Assembly (NCBI GenBank): GCA_937915955.1
Contig: CALGIB010000272.1
Location: 1 to 16,586, forward strand
Source: an uncultured Pseudomonadota bacterium
GTDB taxonomy: Bacteria; Myxococcota_A; UBA796; CAJQPC01
Direction: 5' to 3'
DNA length: 16,586 nt
Each line of letters opens with the position of its first letter. Position 1 is the first letter of the stretch. The notes under the pieces were generated by a model that worked only from the letters and a program-made list of their open reading frames with translations, did not search any database and was not told the DNA's origin. Of the stretch, positions 1 to 7,823 are shown one piece after another. The translations under genes and the position numbers were made by a program.

Positions 1-852
1 GTAGCCGATGTCGTGGAAGATCGCGGAGACCCCCAGGTCCTGCTGGATGCCGTCGTCCAGGCCCACGGCCTCGCCGATCAGGAGGGCCACCAGGGCCACG
101 CGGATGCTGTGCGCGCACTCGGGCGAGGCGTCGCCGAGCTCCTTCCAGAGCCCGTCGGCGGTGATGCCGACCTTGAGCATCTCGGTCACCAGCCGGCGCA
201 CCGGCAGGGCGTTGGGCACCCGGCCCGCGCCCAGGTTGTTCCAGGCGTCCGCCACCGCGCCGAGGTTGGCCAGCTCGGCGTCTCCCACGCCCGGAGGCCC
301 GCCGGCCTCCCCGGCTTCGCCCTCTCCGGTCATCTTGAAGCGAAAGGGCCCCGAGAGGTCCACGTTCATCACGCCGCTGCGGCGCAGGGCCTCGAGCAGC
401 GTCACGCGGGGCTCGCCGGGGTCCGGCCGCTCGGAGTAGGCGCGCAGCAGGTCCCGCACCTGGGCCTGCTCCATGGGCCCGTGGAAGCTGACGCCGCCGA
501 GCTTGTGACGACCCAGCAGCTCGCCGAAGGTGATGCCCTCGCTGGCCCCGGCGTGGTCGACGCGGATGCGCACGTCGTTGATGTAGATCTGGTCCTCGAC
601 CCCGATGCAGTGCAGCGGCCCCACCTGGTCGAGCAGCTGCTCGAGCAGGGCCGTGAAGTCGCGCACCGGGCGGTCGAAGGCGGCGTTGTCCACCGAGTGC
701 ACGCGGGTCATGCGCAGCAGGCCCGAGAGCAGCACCACGAGGCGCAGCCCCTCCTCGCGGAGGGTGTGGGCCTGGCCCGGCCCCTCGGCGCGACGCTCCA
801 TCCTCAGCCGCCGCCCGAGCCGCTCCTGTCCGAGGGTCAGCTCATCGCCCAT
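1..852 (-). CDS. HD-domain phosphohydrolase-like protein, partial (3' end beyond left edge)
   Basis: The frame is open from ATG at 852 to base 1, giving 284 residues with no stop. The last visible residues contain CAHSIRVALVALLIGE followed by AIFHDIGY, which are the first His helix and the HD doublet of HD/HD-GYP hydrolases; the usual HDIGK appears here as HDIGY. Any GYP motif would lie off the window, so cyclic-di-GMP phosphodiesterase activity is possible but not shown. Residues about 51-171 form a separate N-terminal module (VHSVDNAAFDRPVRDF, QIYINDVRIR, LGGVSFHGP, GVMNVDLSG) that resembles the start of the upstream gene. There is no signal peptide or membrane segment, so it is probably cytoplasmic. 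The start overlaps the upstream stop by 11 bases (ATGGGCGATGA), which implies translational coupling. HD assignment is firm; substrate is unknown. Confidence 0.8.
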   Translation of the reverse strand, partial: MGDELTLGQERLGRRLRMERRAEGPGQAHTLREEGLRLVVLLSGLLRMTRVHSVDNAAFDRPVRDFTALLEQLLDQVGPLHCIGVEDQIYINDVRIRVDHAGASEGITFGELLGRHKLGGVSFHGPMEQAQVRDLLRAYSERPDPGEPRVTLLEALRRSGVMNVDLSGPFRFKMTGEGEAGEAGGPPGVGDAELANLGAVADAWNNLGAGRVPNALPVRRLVTEMLKVGITADGLWKELGDASPECAHSIRVALVALLIGEAVGLDDGIQQDLGVSAIFHDIGY

Positions 853-2575
853 GGAGTTCCATCCGACGCTGGACGATGGTCTTCATGGTGTGCTTGTGCA
901 GCTCGCCGGTGCTGTTCTTGGACAGCCAGTGGAGCAGGCGGCTGCCGCGCGCGTCTCGAGGCAGCTGCCCGAAGCCGGAGACCGCGACGTAGCGCAGAGC
1001 GGTGCGGGCGCGGCCACTGACCAGGCGATCCAGCACGCCCCCCTCGGCGTGGATCCACTCCTCGAACTGCTCGGCGGCGACCTCGGGCAGCAAGAGGGCC
1101 ATGCCCTCGCCCAGGGCCGTCGCCTCGTCGGGGCGCAGGTCCACGGGCGCGTGCGTCTCGGCCACGGCGATCAGGTGGTCGTAGGCGCTGCGCTCGACCC
1201 GGCGGGTGAGCTCCCTGATGGCCCGCATGCGCACCCCTCGGGAGCGGGACTCGAGCAGCCGCAGCAGGCCGTCGGTGGTGCTGGCGCCCGACTCGCTGCG
1301 CTCGAGCAGCAGCAGGACCTCCTGGATCAGGCCCTCGTCGCCGCGCTCCGCGAGCTGGGCGGCCAGCTTGAGGGCCACGTCCGGCACCGAGTTGGCCCCC
1401 GCCCGCACGAGATCCGCGGCGGACTGGGGCGAGGCCTGAAGGGTGTGGCTGACGTAGACCTGCTGGCGGGCGGGCAGCAGCGGCTCGAGCAGCTGCCGGG
1501 CCAGGCGCCGCACGCCCACCTTGGGCTGGGCGTCGATGATGCCCAGCAGGCCGTCGAAGGGCGCCTCGGGCAGGCGCCGGAGGAGCTGGAGCAGCTCCGG
1601 TGTGGGTCGGAGGTGCCGGGACTGGCTGTCCAGGATGGACAGCAGCCGCTCGGTGCCGCCCAGGTCCTTCACGAAGAGCATGACCGGCGGGGGCGCGGGC
1701 ACGTAGTGGGTCAGCAGCAGGTCCACGAGCTGGCTCAGGCTGTCCAGCCGACCCTCGTCGATGAGCGAGTCCCGGAACTCTCGCAGGAAGGGCAGGATCT
1801 CCTGCAGCTGCGTCGGATCGTCGGTGTCGCTGCTCGCGCCGAGCAGCTCGCCCGCCACCCGCATGCCCAGCCCGACGAGCATCGAGTCGGCCTGCTCCAT
1901 TCGCAGCCGATCCAGCTCGTCCATGGTGAGTTCGCGGAAGCTCGGCTCACCCGCCGGCTCGAACTCGGGCATGGGCTGGTCCCAGTCCGCCGGCGCGTCG
2001 TAGCGCGGCCCGGTCCAGCGCTGCACCGGCCCACCCGCGGCTCGAGGCCCCCCCTGGACGATCTCCACGTCCTGGCGGATGACGCCCTCGACCGAGTGGA
2101 TCTCGATGTTCACGAAGCCCGCTTTCCAGAGCAGCGTGACGATGTCGTCCTCTTGCTGGCGGAGCCCGGTGTAGCGGATCGAGAGGATCTCGATGAGCGA
2201 CATCAGCTCATCCCAGTCGACCTCGGGTCGGATGACCACGCGGCGGACGCCGTCGCGGAACATGCGCCAGGCCAGGGAGCGCTCACGGTCCCGCTCCTGG
2301 TAGACGGTCTCGCCGTCGCGCAGGAGCTCGAAGGGGCGCACGTCGACGTCCAGCGCGCCGTAGCCCTCGCCGAAGGCCCAGATCCGGTCCCGAAGCTCTT
2401 CGAGGAAGTCGCGGATGATCTGGTTGCTGGCGTCGTAGAGCAGGACGCTGCGCGCAGCCTTGGACAGCGCCAGCAACACAGCGTTGGCGTCTATGCCGGC
2501 GTCCGAGCTGCCGACTCGGCGCTCTTCGACAAGCTCAGTGGTCGCGGGCTGCTCCACGCCCTGAGGATACGCCAA
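842..2575 (-). CDS. Helical-repeat (HEAT-like) protein with N-terminal module shared with the HD protein
   Basis: This 577-aa protein has no signal peptide or membrane helix. Residues about 28-150 (ARSVLLYDASNQIIRDFLEE, VRPFELLRDGETVY, GVRRVVIRPEVDWDELMSL, AGFVNIEIHSV) match the layout of the N-terminal module in the next gene. A low-complexity linker at about 165-205 (Pro/Gly-rich) follows. The rest is helical and Leu/Arg/Glu-rich, with paired amphipathic helices such as DVALKLAAQLAERGDEGLIQ and RSRGVRMRAIRELTRR, typical of HEAT or Armadillo-like solenoids that act as protein scaffolds. The start is uncertain. TTG at 2575 is the longest, GTG at 2557 is an alternative, no ATG lies near the N-terminus, and no clear ribosome binding site was seen. 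It lies 22 bases after the DUF1501 stop. A scaffold partner for the HD protein is inferred. Confidence 0.75.
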   Translation of the reverse strand: MAYPQGVEQPATTELVEERRVGSSDAGIDANAVLLALSKAARSVLLYDASNQIIRDFLEELRDRIWAFGEGYGALDVDVRPFELLRDGETVYQERDRERSLAWRMFRDGVRRVVIRPEVDWDELMSLIEILSIRYTGLRQQEDDIVTLLWKAGFVNIEIHSVEGVIRQDVEIVQGGPRAAGGPVQRWTGPRYDAPADWDQPMPEFEPAGEPSFRELTMDELDRLRMEQADSMLVGLGMRVAGELLGASSDTDDPTQLQEILPFLREFRDSLIDEGRLDSLSQLVDLLLTHYVPAPPPVMLFVKDLGGTERLLSILDSQSRHLRPTPELLQLLRRLPEAPFDGLLGIIDAQPKVGVRRLARQLLEPLLPARQQVYVSHTLQASPQSAADLVRAGANSVPDVALKLAAQLAERGDEGLIQEVLLLLERSESGASTTDGLLRLLESRSRGVRMRAIRELTRRVERSAYDHLIAVAETHAPVDLRPDEATALGEGMALLLPEVAAEQFEEWIHAEGGVLDRLVSGRARTALRYVAVSGFGQLPRDARGSRLLHWLSKNSTGELHKHTMKTIVQRRMELHGR

Positions 2576-2597
2576 CGCGACCCGGCCGGAGGCGCTC

Positions 2598-3815
2598 TTA
2601 CAGGGCTATGACAGCCTGGATCGCGTCCAGGCCGAGGTGCTCCTGGGGGTCCAGGCCCCCCAGGGCGAGGATCGTGGCGCCCAGGTGGCCCGCCACCATC
2701 AGGGTGCCGGCGCCGTGGACCTCGCCGCTGGCCAGGTCCACCGGCTGGCCGAACAGGCTCTCGTCGTAGCCCCCCAGGGCACGCCCGCCGCGCACGCCGG
2801 CGCCGAAGAGCAGCGCGCTGGTGTAGGTCCAGTGGTGCTTGCCGCCCAGGTCGTTGAGCTGCGGGTGGCGCCCCATCTCCGAGAACACCAGGACCGTGGT
2901 GTCCCCGAGCAGATCCCGAAGCTCCAGCTGCTCCCGCAGGCGCCCCAGCTCCTCGAACAGCAGGTCGAAGTGGCGCCCCTGCATGGGGTTGTCCGAGTGC
3001 GTGTCGAAGGTCGAGTCCCAGAGGCCGTCGAAGGTGACCAGCGCGCTGCGGGACAGCCCCTGCTCGAAGCAGTCCAGCGCCAGATCGATCTGGTCACCGA
3101 ACTGGTCGCCGACGTCCAGCTTGATGTCCAGATCCTCGAGGCCCCGAGCCTTCTCGGCCGACCTCGCGGCGAGCTCGGCGACCAGGCTGGACTCCCTCGC
3201 GGCCAGGGCCCGGCTGCGCGCCACCAGCAGGTCCTCGACCGCCGAGCTGCTCGCGGGGCCCCCCACGGGCTGGTCCAGTCCGTCCAGGGCGTCGCCGCCG
3301 ATCAGAGCGGGCAGCTGCCCGCCCCGACCCACGCGGACCACGTGGGCGCCGTGCTGCGAGGTGAAGCTGGGCCCCTGCACGACCACGTGCGGGAGGCGCA
3401 GGGCCGAGCCCCCGTTCGCGGCCAGCTGGGCGCCCCAGTCATCGGCCTCCAGGCCCGAGGAGCCCGTCATGATCAGGCGCTGGCAGCGGTCGTGCGTGAC
3501 CGAGCGCACCTCGAGGCCGTTGATCGGGCAGAGCTCCTGGCCATAGCTGTCCATGAAGCTGCGGATCGCGGGGCGGTCCTCGCCCTCGACCCAGTCGATG
3601 TCCCCCGTGCTGGCCGCCTGGCTGCCCTCGGGCATGTCGACCAGGCCTCCGAAGGAGGGCGCGAAGAAGTAGGTCACGTCCCAGCCGCCGCGGCAGAACA
3701 GGAACAGGAAGCGGCGGCTGTTGCCCTCAGCGAGGAGCATCGCCGGCAGGCCCAGCAGGCCCGTCCCCCCGATCAGGGCGGCGCTGGTCAGCAGCTGGCG
3801 GCGGCTGGGCTTCAT
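2598..3815 (-). CDS. DUF1501 family protein, Tat-exported
   Basis: This 405-aa protein starts with MKPSRRQLLTSAALIGGTG, a twin-arginine signal (SRRQLL at residues 4-9) followed by a hydrophobic stretch to about residue 29. DUF1501 landmarks are present in order: RGGWD (42-46), DTHSDN (271-276), SEMGRHPQLN (312-321), GKHHW (325-329) and a following Gly-rich strand ending at D351. The family has an alkaline phosphatase/sulfatase-like fold and is usually secreted next to DUF1549/1553, DUF1588/1592 or DUF1800 proteins; its reaction is not established. Here the partner is the CxxCH gene just upstream, whose stop overlaps this start as ATGA. A much longer frame in this phase continues upstream to about 4676, but it only mirrors the neighbouring gene. 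The Tat motif and the overlap fix the start at 3815. Confidence 0.9.
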   Translation of the reverse strand: MKPSRRQLLTSAALIGGTGLLGLPAMLLAEGNSRRFLFLFCRGGWDVTYFFAPSFGGLVDMPEGSQAASTGDIDWVEGEDRPAIRSFMDSYGQELCPINGLEVRSVTHDRCQRLIMTGSSGLEADDWGAQLAANGGSALRLPHVVVQGPSFTSQHGAHVVRVGRGGQLPALIGGDALDGLDQPVGGPASSSAVEDLLVARSRALAARESSLVAELAARSAEKARGLEDLDIKLDVGDQFGDQIDLALDCFEQGLSRSALVTFDGLWDSTFDTHSDNPMQGRHFDLLFEELGRLREQLELRDLLGDTTVLVFSEMGRHPQLNDLGGKHHWTYTSALLFGAGVRGGRALGGYDESLFGQPVDLASGEVHGAGTLMVAGHLGATILALGGLDPQEHLGLDAIQAVIAL

Positions 3816-5392
3816 CGGGACAGGAACTCGACATCGCGGAGCAGCAGCGAGAGCACCAGGACCCAGGCCTCCTCGGCCCCGCGCTCCTCCTCCAGCTCCG
3901 CCCAGAGCGCCTCGAGCGCCTCGAGCTCCTCCGGCTGCGGCGCCCGGGCGAAGAGGCGCCAGATCAGGGCCTCCAGCTGCTCGGCGAACTCCGCGTCGCC
4001 GGGCCTGGAGGCCAGCGTCACCCGGCTCAGCAGCGCGCCGTCCTGCCCCAGGTTGTGGCCCACCTCGTAGGCTGCCGCGCCCTCGGCGAGGCGGTGGGTC
4101 ACCAGGCTCCAAGTCAGCCCGGGGTCGCCCTGCTGCCGGAGCTGATCGAAGCCGTCGACGCCGCCGGCCAGCACGCGGTAGCCGTCCGCGTCCTGTCGGA
4201 GGCGGTCCCAGCCCCCCTCGCTCCAGGTGAAGCCGGTCAGGTAGCGGATCGAGGTGGACAGCTGGTCGGGGGACTGCAGCCGGCGGCTGGGCTCGTCGGG
4301 GTCCTCGGGGGCCAGCGCGTAGGCCTCGGTGCGGGTCAGCTCCTCGAGCAGGGGGCGCACGCGAAGGTCCTCTTCGCGCAGGAGGCGGTCGAGCCGCACC
4401 AGCTCCTGCTGGTCCTGGGGCCGCACGGGGCGCCTCCAGAGCGCCTCGGCCCAGGTCTCGACCGCGCAGCTGGACAGCCGCTCGTCGGCGGCGATGGCCT
4501 GACCGAGCTGCTCCAGATCGGCGACGGGCTGGCCGTACCAGGCCCCCTCGACGCCCAGCGCCACGGGCCCCAGCGGCTCCCGCTCGGGGTGGTAGCCCAG
4601 CTCGGCCACGGCGTTGTCGTCGACGGTGTGGAAGCCGAAGAAGAGCACCGCGACCGGCTCGATCACGCTGTGGCAAGCGGTGCAGCTGGGGTTGGTGCGC
4701 AGGGCCTCGTCGGTGCCGCCGCCGTCCTCCAGGCTGGGCGCCGTCGAGAAGCTGACGGGCCGGCTGAGCAGCTCATCGCAGACCAGCAGGCGGGCCGTGG
4801 CGTTGACCCTCGAGCGGTTCATGTTGAAGGGCGTCGTGTAGTACTTGACCAGGAAGCCGTTGGTCGCGAGCACGCCCGCGGGGGGGCGCTGGTCGGGGTA
4901 GCGGGCCCGGCGCCAGATGCCCTCGGTGCTCAGCTCCTCGAGCTCGAACAGCTCCACCAGCAGGTCGTTGGCGACGGTGTGGTCGCTGGTGACGACCTCG
5001 GCCCAGGAGCGGTCCTCGACCACCGTGCGCGCCATCAGCCGAAGGGGCTCCTCGCCCAGGCTGCGCTCGAAGGTGAACTCGTCGTCGGCCTCGAGCCCGG
5101 GGAAGTCGTACCAGGCCACCTTGAAGTCATCGACGCGGGTGTGCCAGCGCTCCGCCAGCAGCTCCACCAGCCGATCCTCCAGCAGGGGGCTGTCCAGGTA
5201 CTCCTGGCGCAGGGTGTCGAGCTGCTCGGGGTCCTTGCGCACGCGGGTGATCTCGGATTCGGTAGGCAGCGTCCCGCGCAGGTCCAGGCTCATGCGCCGC
5301 AGCAGCCGCGGGGCATCCAGCGTGACGGCCGGCGACGCGGCGCTGTCCACCGGCTCGGGCCCCTGACAGGCCAGCAGCGCCAGCAGGATCAA
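3812..5392 (-). CDS. Lipoprotein with DUF1549-like N-terminus and DUF1588-like CxxCH segment
   Basis: The 526-aa product begins LILLALLAC with a TTG start, so the lipobox Cys is residue 9. Residues about 26-90 (LRRMSLDLRGTLPTESEI, YLDSPLLEDRLVELLAERW) resemble the N-terminus of DUF1549/DUF1592 proteins. Residues about 171-255 (PAGVLATNGFLVKYYT, RLLVCDELLSRPV, NPSCTACHSVIEPVA) resemble DUF1588, with one c-type haem motif CTACH at 237-241. The C-terminus (LFARAPQPEELEAL to LLLRDVEFLSR) looks like the terminal repeat of this group. Such proteins are usually about 600-900 aa, so this is a compact version. The start overlaps the upstream stop as TTGA and no earlier ATG/GTG/TTG exists in frame. It probably works in the periplasm or at a membrane with the DUF1501 protein. 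Haem binding and any redox role are inferred. Confidence 0.8.
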   Translation of the reverse strand: MILLALLACQGPEPVDSAASPAVTLDAPRLLRRMSLDLRGTLPTESEITRVRKDPEQLDTLRQEYLDSPLLEDRLVELLAERWHTRVDDFKVAWYDFPGLEADDEFTFERSLGEEPLRLMARTVVEDRSWAEVVTSDHTVANDLLVELFELEELSTEGIWRRARYPDQRPPAGVLATNGFLVKYYTTPFNMNRSRVNATARLLVCDELLSRPVSFSTAPSLEDGGGTDEALRTNPSCTACHSVIEPVAVLFFGFHTVDDNAVAELGYHPEREPLGPVALGVEGAWYGQPVADLEQLGQAIAADERLSSCAVETWAEALWRRPVRPQDQQELVRLDRLLREEDLRVRPLLEELTRTEAYALAPEDPDEPSRRLQSPDQLSTSIRYLTGFTWSEGGWDRLRQDADGYRVLAGGVDGFDQLRQQGDPGLTWSLVTHRLAEGAAAYEVGHNLGQDGALLSRVTLASRPGDAEFAEQLEALIWRLFARAPQPEELEALEALWAELEEERGAEEAWVLVLSLLLRDVEFLSR

Positions 5393-6159
5393 AGCGCCTC
5401 CTGCAGGGCAGCCCGGATCGGCTCGTCGTCCAGGCAGACCTCGCCGAGCTCCTGGGCGCCGAAGCGCACCGGCCCGCAGCCACAGTCCAGGTTCAGGTCG
5501 TACCAGCCGCCCTCGAGCCCCTTCAGGAAGACCTCGCCCTCCATGCAGGCGCTGCCCACCAGCAGCTCGTCGGTGTAGAGCGGGCCGGCCGGGGTGCTCA
5601 TGCCGATCTGGGCGATCATCCCCGCCTGGCTGCCGATGACCTGGAGCAGGGCCGAGCCGCCCTGCCCCAGCCAGCCCGCGGCGCCGGTGTCGTGGAAGCT
5701 GCCCCGCAGCAACAGGTAGCTGCTGCCTCCCCCATCGCTGACGACGGCCTCACCGCCAGCCAGGAAGCTGCGCCCCTCCGGGTCCGTCAGGCGGAAGTCC
5801 GCCACCTGCAGGCCCCAGCGATCGGTGTCCTCGGACCAGCCGGACAGGCCGGCGTAGTGCACGCCCGAGCTGCTCGTGCAGCCCTCGAGCGAGACCGCGG
5901 GCGGCTGCAGGCTGTCCCCGCCCGGGCAGAGCTCGTCCCCCCGAGCGATCCACTCCAGGTAGGTCGCGCCGATGACCCGCACGTCCGGGTAGGGGCCCTC
6001 GAGCGCCGACTGGAAGGCGAGCCCGGCCTGACCGGCGGACCAGCCCGGCTGGAGCTCGACCGGGTTCTGCAGGTCCACCTGAGGCCAGCCGGTGTCCTCG
6101 GCGAGCGCGGGGGCGCTGTCGCGCGACGGGGAGGTGCAGGCGAGCAGGGAGAGGATCAC
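5389..6159 (-). CDS. Predicted lipoprotein of unknown function
   Basis: The 256-aa product begins VILSLLAC at a GTG start, giving a lipobox Cys at residue 8 and a tether rich in Ser, Asp, Thr and Ala (SPSRDSAPALAEDTGW). The body is Gly/Leu/Asp-rich and predicted mostly beta. It holds several cysteines, including a CGC triplet near the C-terminus (LDCGCGP), which suggests disulphides in an extracytoplasmic domain. No known family was recognised. GTG 6159 is the only standard start after the in-frame stop at about 6231, and no strong ribosome binding site is visible. A non-standard CTG or ATC start slightly upstream would add at most four or five hydrophobic residues. It precedes the CxxCH gene with a 4-base overlap, so a joint role in one envelope complex is plausible. 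Confidence 0.75.
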   Translation of the reverse strand: MILSLLACTSPSRDSAPALAEDTGWPQVDLQNPVELQPGWSAGQAGLAFQSALEGPYPDVRVIGATYLEWIARGDELCPGGDSLQPPAVSLEGCTSSSGVHYAGLSGWSEDTDRWGLQVADFRLTDPEGRSFLAGGEAVVSDGGGSSYLLLRGSFHDTGAAGWLGQGGSALLQVIGSQAGMIAQIGMSTPAGPLYTDELLVGSACMEGEVFLKGLEGGWYDLNLDCGCGPVRFGAQELGEVCLDDEPIRAALQEAL

Positions 6160-6193
6160 GACCAGCAGGATGCCACCGACGGGCCGGGGGGTC

Positions 6194-6937
6194 TCAGGCC
6201 AGGCGCTTGCCCATCTTGCGCGCGAAGCTCAGGCCGAAGCCCAGGAAGCGCATGACGTCGCCGTCGAAGGGGGCGCCCAGCAGGCCGAAGATGCCCGGGG
6301 ACTTCGCGCCCTCGGCCTGCGCCTCGGTCAGCGCGTGGCCCGCGTGCTCGGCCATGGCAACCGCCTTGGGGTCCAGCAGGCCGCTGTCCAGCGCCGCGTC
6401 GGCCTGGGGGCTGGTGGCCAGGGCGGCGAGCTTCACGCTGGCCTTCACGGCGTGGGCCGAGAGCGCGTCCATGTCGGTGCCGTTGTCCTCGAGCGCCCGG
6501 AACACCTTCGCGCCGGTGTTCAGCGCGAAGGCCGCGACCCCGGGGTTGTCCAGGGCGGCCTCGACCAGGTCCAGCGACGCGGGCTGGATGGCCTTCTGCG
6601 CGATGGCCAGGCCGCGCTGCCCCAGCGCGACGGGGTCGATGCCCGTCTTGGCGGCCTCGGCCACGATGAGGGTGGTGACCTGCACGCCCGCCTCGAGCAT
6701 CCAGGGGCCGTGCTCGGCCAGGTTGTCGAGCACCTTGACGGTGGACTCGAGCGTCTGGGCGCGATCGAGGATGCGGACGAGCGAGGCGTTGATCCGGGGG
6801 TCCGCGAGCTTCTCGGCCAGCGCGCCGGAGGGGGCGACCTGGGCGGAGCCCGACAGCCCGTCCACCTTGGCCTCGAGGCTGTCGAGCCGCGCGTTGAGCT
6901 TTTCGAGGGCTTCCAGGATCTGTGCGTTGTCGCTCAT
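6194..6937 (-). CDS. Conserved cytoplasmic protein with N-terminal coiled coil (possibly DUF1641-like)
   Basis: This 247-aa protein starts at ATG 6937, with GGAG about 7 bases upstream. Residues about 5-30 (ILEALEKLNARLDSLEAKVD) form heptads, i.e. a short coiled coil suited to oligomerisation. The middle is Ala/Leu-rich helix (for example RILDRAQTLESTVKVLDNLA). The C-terminus FDGDVMRFLGFGLSFARKMG recalls the end of DUF1641 proteins, a family of unknown function sometimes near formate dehydrogenase genes; this match is from memory and tentative. There is no signal peptide. The same frame stays open far upstream to about 8008, but that stretch is antisense to the 7070-7822 gene. It opens the minus-strand run and is followed after 34 bases by a lipoprotein gene. 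Confidence 0.75.
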   Translation of the reverse strand: MSDNAQILEALEKLNARLDSLEAKVDGLSGSAQVAPSGALAEKLADPRINASLVRILDRAQTLESTVKVLDNLAEHGPWMLEAGVQVTTLIVAEAAKTGIDPVALGQRGLAIAQKAIQPASLDLVEAALDNPGVAAFALNTGAKVFRALEDNGTDMDALSAHAVKASVKLAALATSPQADAALDSGLLDPKAVAMAEHAGHALTEAQAEGAKSPGIFGLLGAPFDGDVMRFLGFGLSFARKMGKRLA

Positions 6938-7069
6938 CGAGGTCTCCGAGGCTCCGAGGGAAGGGCCCTGGACGTAACCCGGGAAGGGACGGAGCACCCT
7001 CGGCGCACCCGCATGGAAATGGCCCCGGCGGAGCATCAACGATAACGGGCCTACAGTCGGGAGATCGCT
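6938..7069. promoter_or_regulatory. Divergent intergenic region with a direct repeat
   Basis: These 132 bases separate the divergent starts at 6937 and 7070, so promoters for both directions should lie here. An 8-base direct repeat GGGAAGGG occurs at 6958-6965 and 6981-6988, 23 bases apart, roughly two helical turns. A weak -10-like GATAAC sits at 7041-7046, with no recognisable -35 partner. GGGAG at 7059-7063 is the ribosome binding site for the plus-strand gene. No promoter can be assigned with confidence. Confidence 0.35.
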
Positions 7070-7822
7070 ATGCTGTGGACCCTGCTCCTGGCCTGCGGCG
7101 GGGGCAACCCGGACCCCCTGCCCGGGCGCAGGACCCTGACCTTCGCCAGCGACGCCGTGCCGCTCGGCGCCGAGCTGATGCTGGGCAAGGTCTACCTGGG
7201 CAAGATCGTCGCGCCCCGGGCCTACGGGGACGACCGGGAGCACCCCTACATCGAGGCGCACACGCCGCTGGCGAGCGAGTGGGACAGCCTGATCGCCGAG
7301 CAGGGGCTGCAGCTCTACGTGCACACGCCCTGCGGCACGATGGCCTTCCCCGTGAAGGTGGACCACCCCGAGCGCGGCGTCATGGAGGCGGACATCGGCC
7401 CCGCGAGCGCCTGGCCGAGCACCACCCGGGTCTGGATGAAGGGCTGGGAGGGCACCGTGCACGTGGGCCTGGCCGAGCCCAGTCCTGCGAGAGATCACTA
7501 CACGCTCAACGGCCTGGACTGCGCCAGCACCCACGCGGTGCTGCTGGACGGACAGCAGCTGGGCACGGTCAAGGTCGACACCAGCATGATGGCCGACGTC
7601 TTCCTGAGCAGGAAGCCGGGCGCCTGCTACCGGCTGACGAAGATCGGCTACGGCGACACCGGCGCCGACAAGGTGCAGGTCCTCTCGGGCCAGCTGATGA
7701 TGGCGCTGCCCTACGACCGGGTCGACTACCTGCTCCAGGAGGCCCCCTCGACGGTGGTCGCGGACCCGCTCGAGACGGGCAAGTACAAGGTCGAGCTGGT
7801 CGAGGCGGTCTGCCCCGGCTGA
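7070..7822 (+). CDS. Predicted lipoprotein of unknown function
   Basis: The 250-aa product begins MLWTLLLACGGG. The lipobox Cys is residue 9 and the signal has no charged residue. GGGAG six bases before the ATG supports this start. The body is mixed beta and contains at least four further cysteines (TPCGTM, GLDCAST, GACYRL, EAVCPG), consistent with two disulphides in an oxidising compartment. Segments such as GAELMLGKVYLGKIVA and HAVLLDGQQLGTVKVD look like a repeated beta unit in which the chain names a value and a scaffold, possibly two similar halves; this is an impression only. No family was recognised. It is transcribed away from the large minus-strand run and its stop lies one base from the stop of the kinase gene on the other strand. 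Confidence 0.75.
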   Translation: MLWTLLLACGGGNPDPLPGRRTLTFASDAVPLGAELMLGKVYLGKIVAPRAYGDDREHPYIEAHTPLASEWDSLIAEQGLQLYVHTPCGTMAFPVKVDHPERGVMEADIGPASAWPSTTRVWMKGWEGTVHVGLAEPSPARDHYTLNGLDCASTHAVLLDGQQLGTVKVDTSMMADVFLSRKPGACYRLTKIGYGDTGADKVQVLSGQLMMALPYDRVDYLLQEAPSTVVADPLETGKYKVELVEAVCPG

Positions 7823-7823
7823 C

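Noticed and set aside
13..2611. Long plus-strand open frames opposite the HD and helical-repeat genes
   Set aside because: They arise from high GC content on the opposite strand; the minus-strand products have recognisable motifs and operon overlaps.
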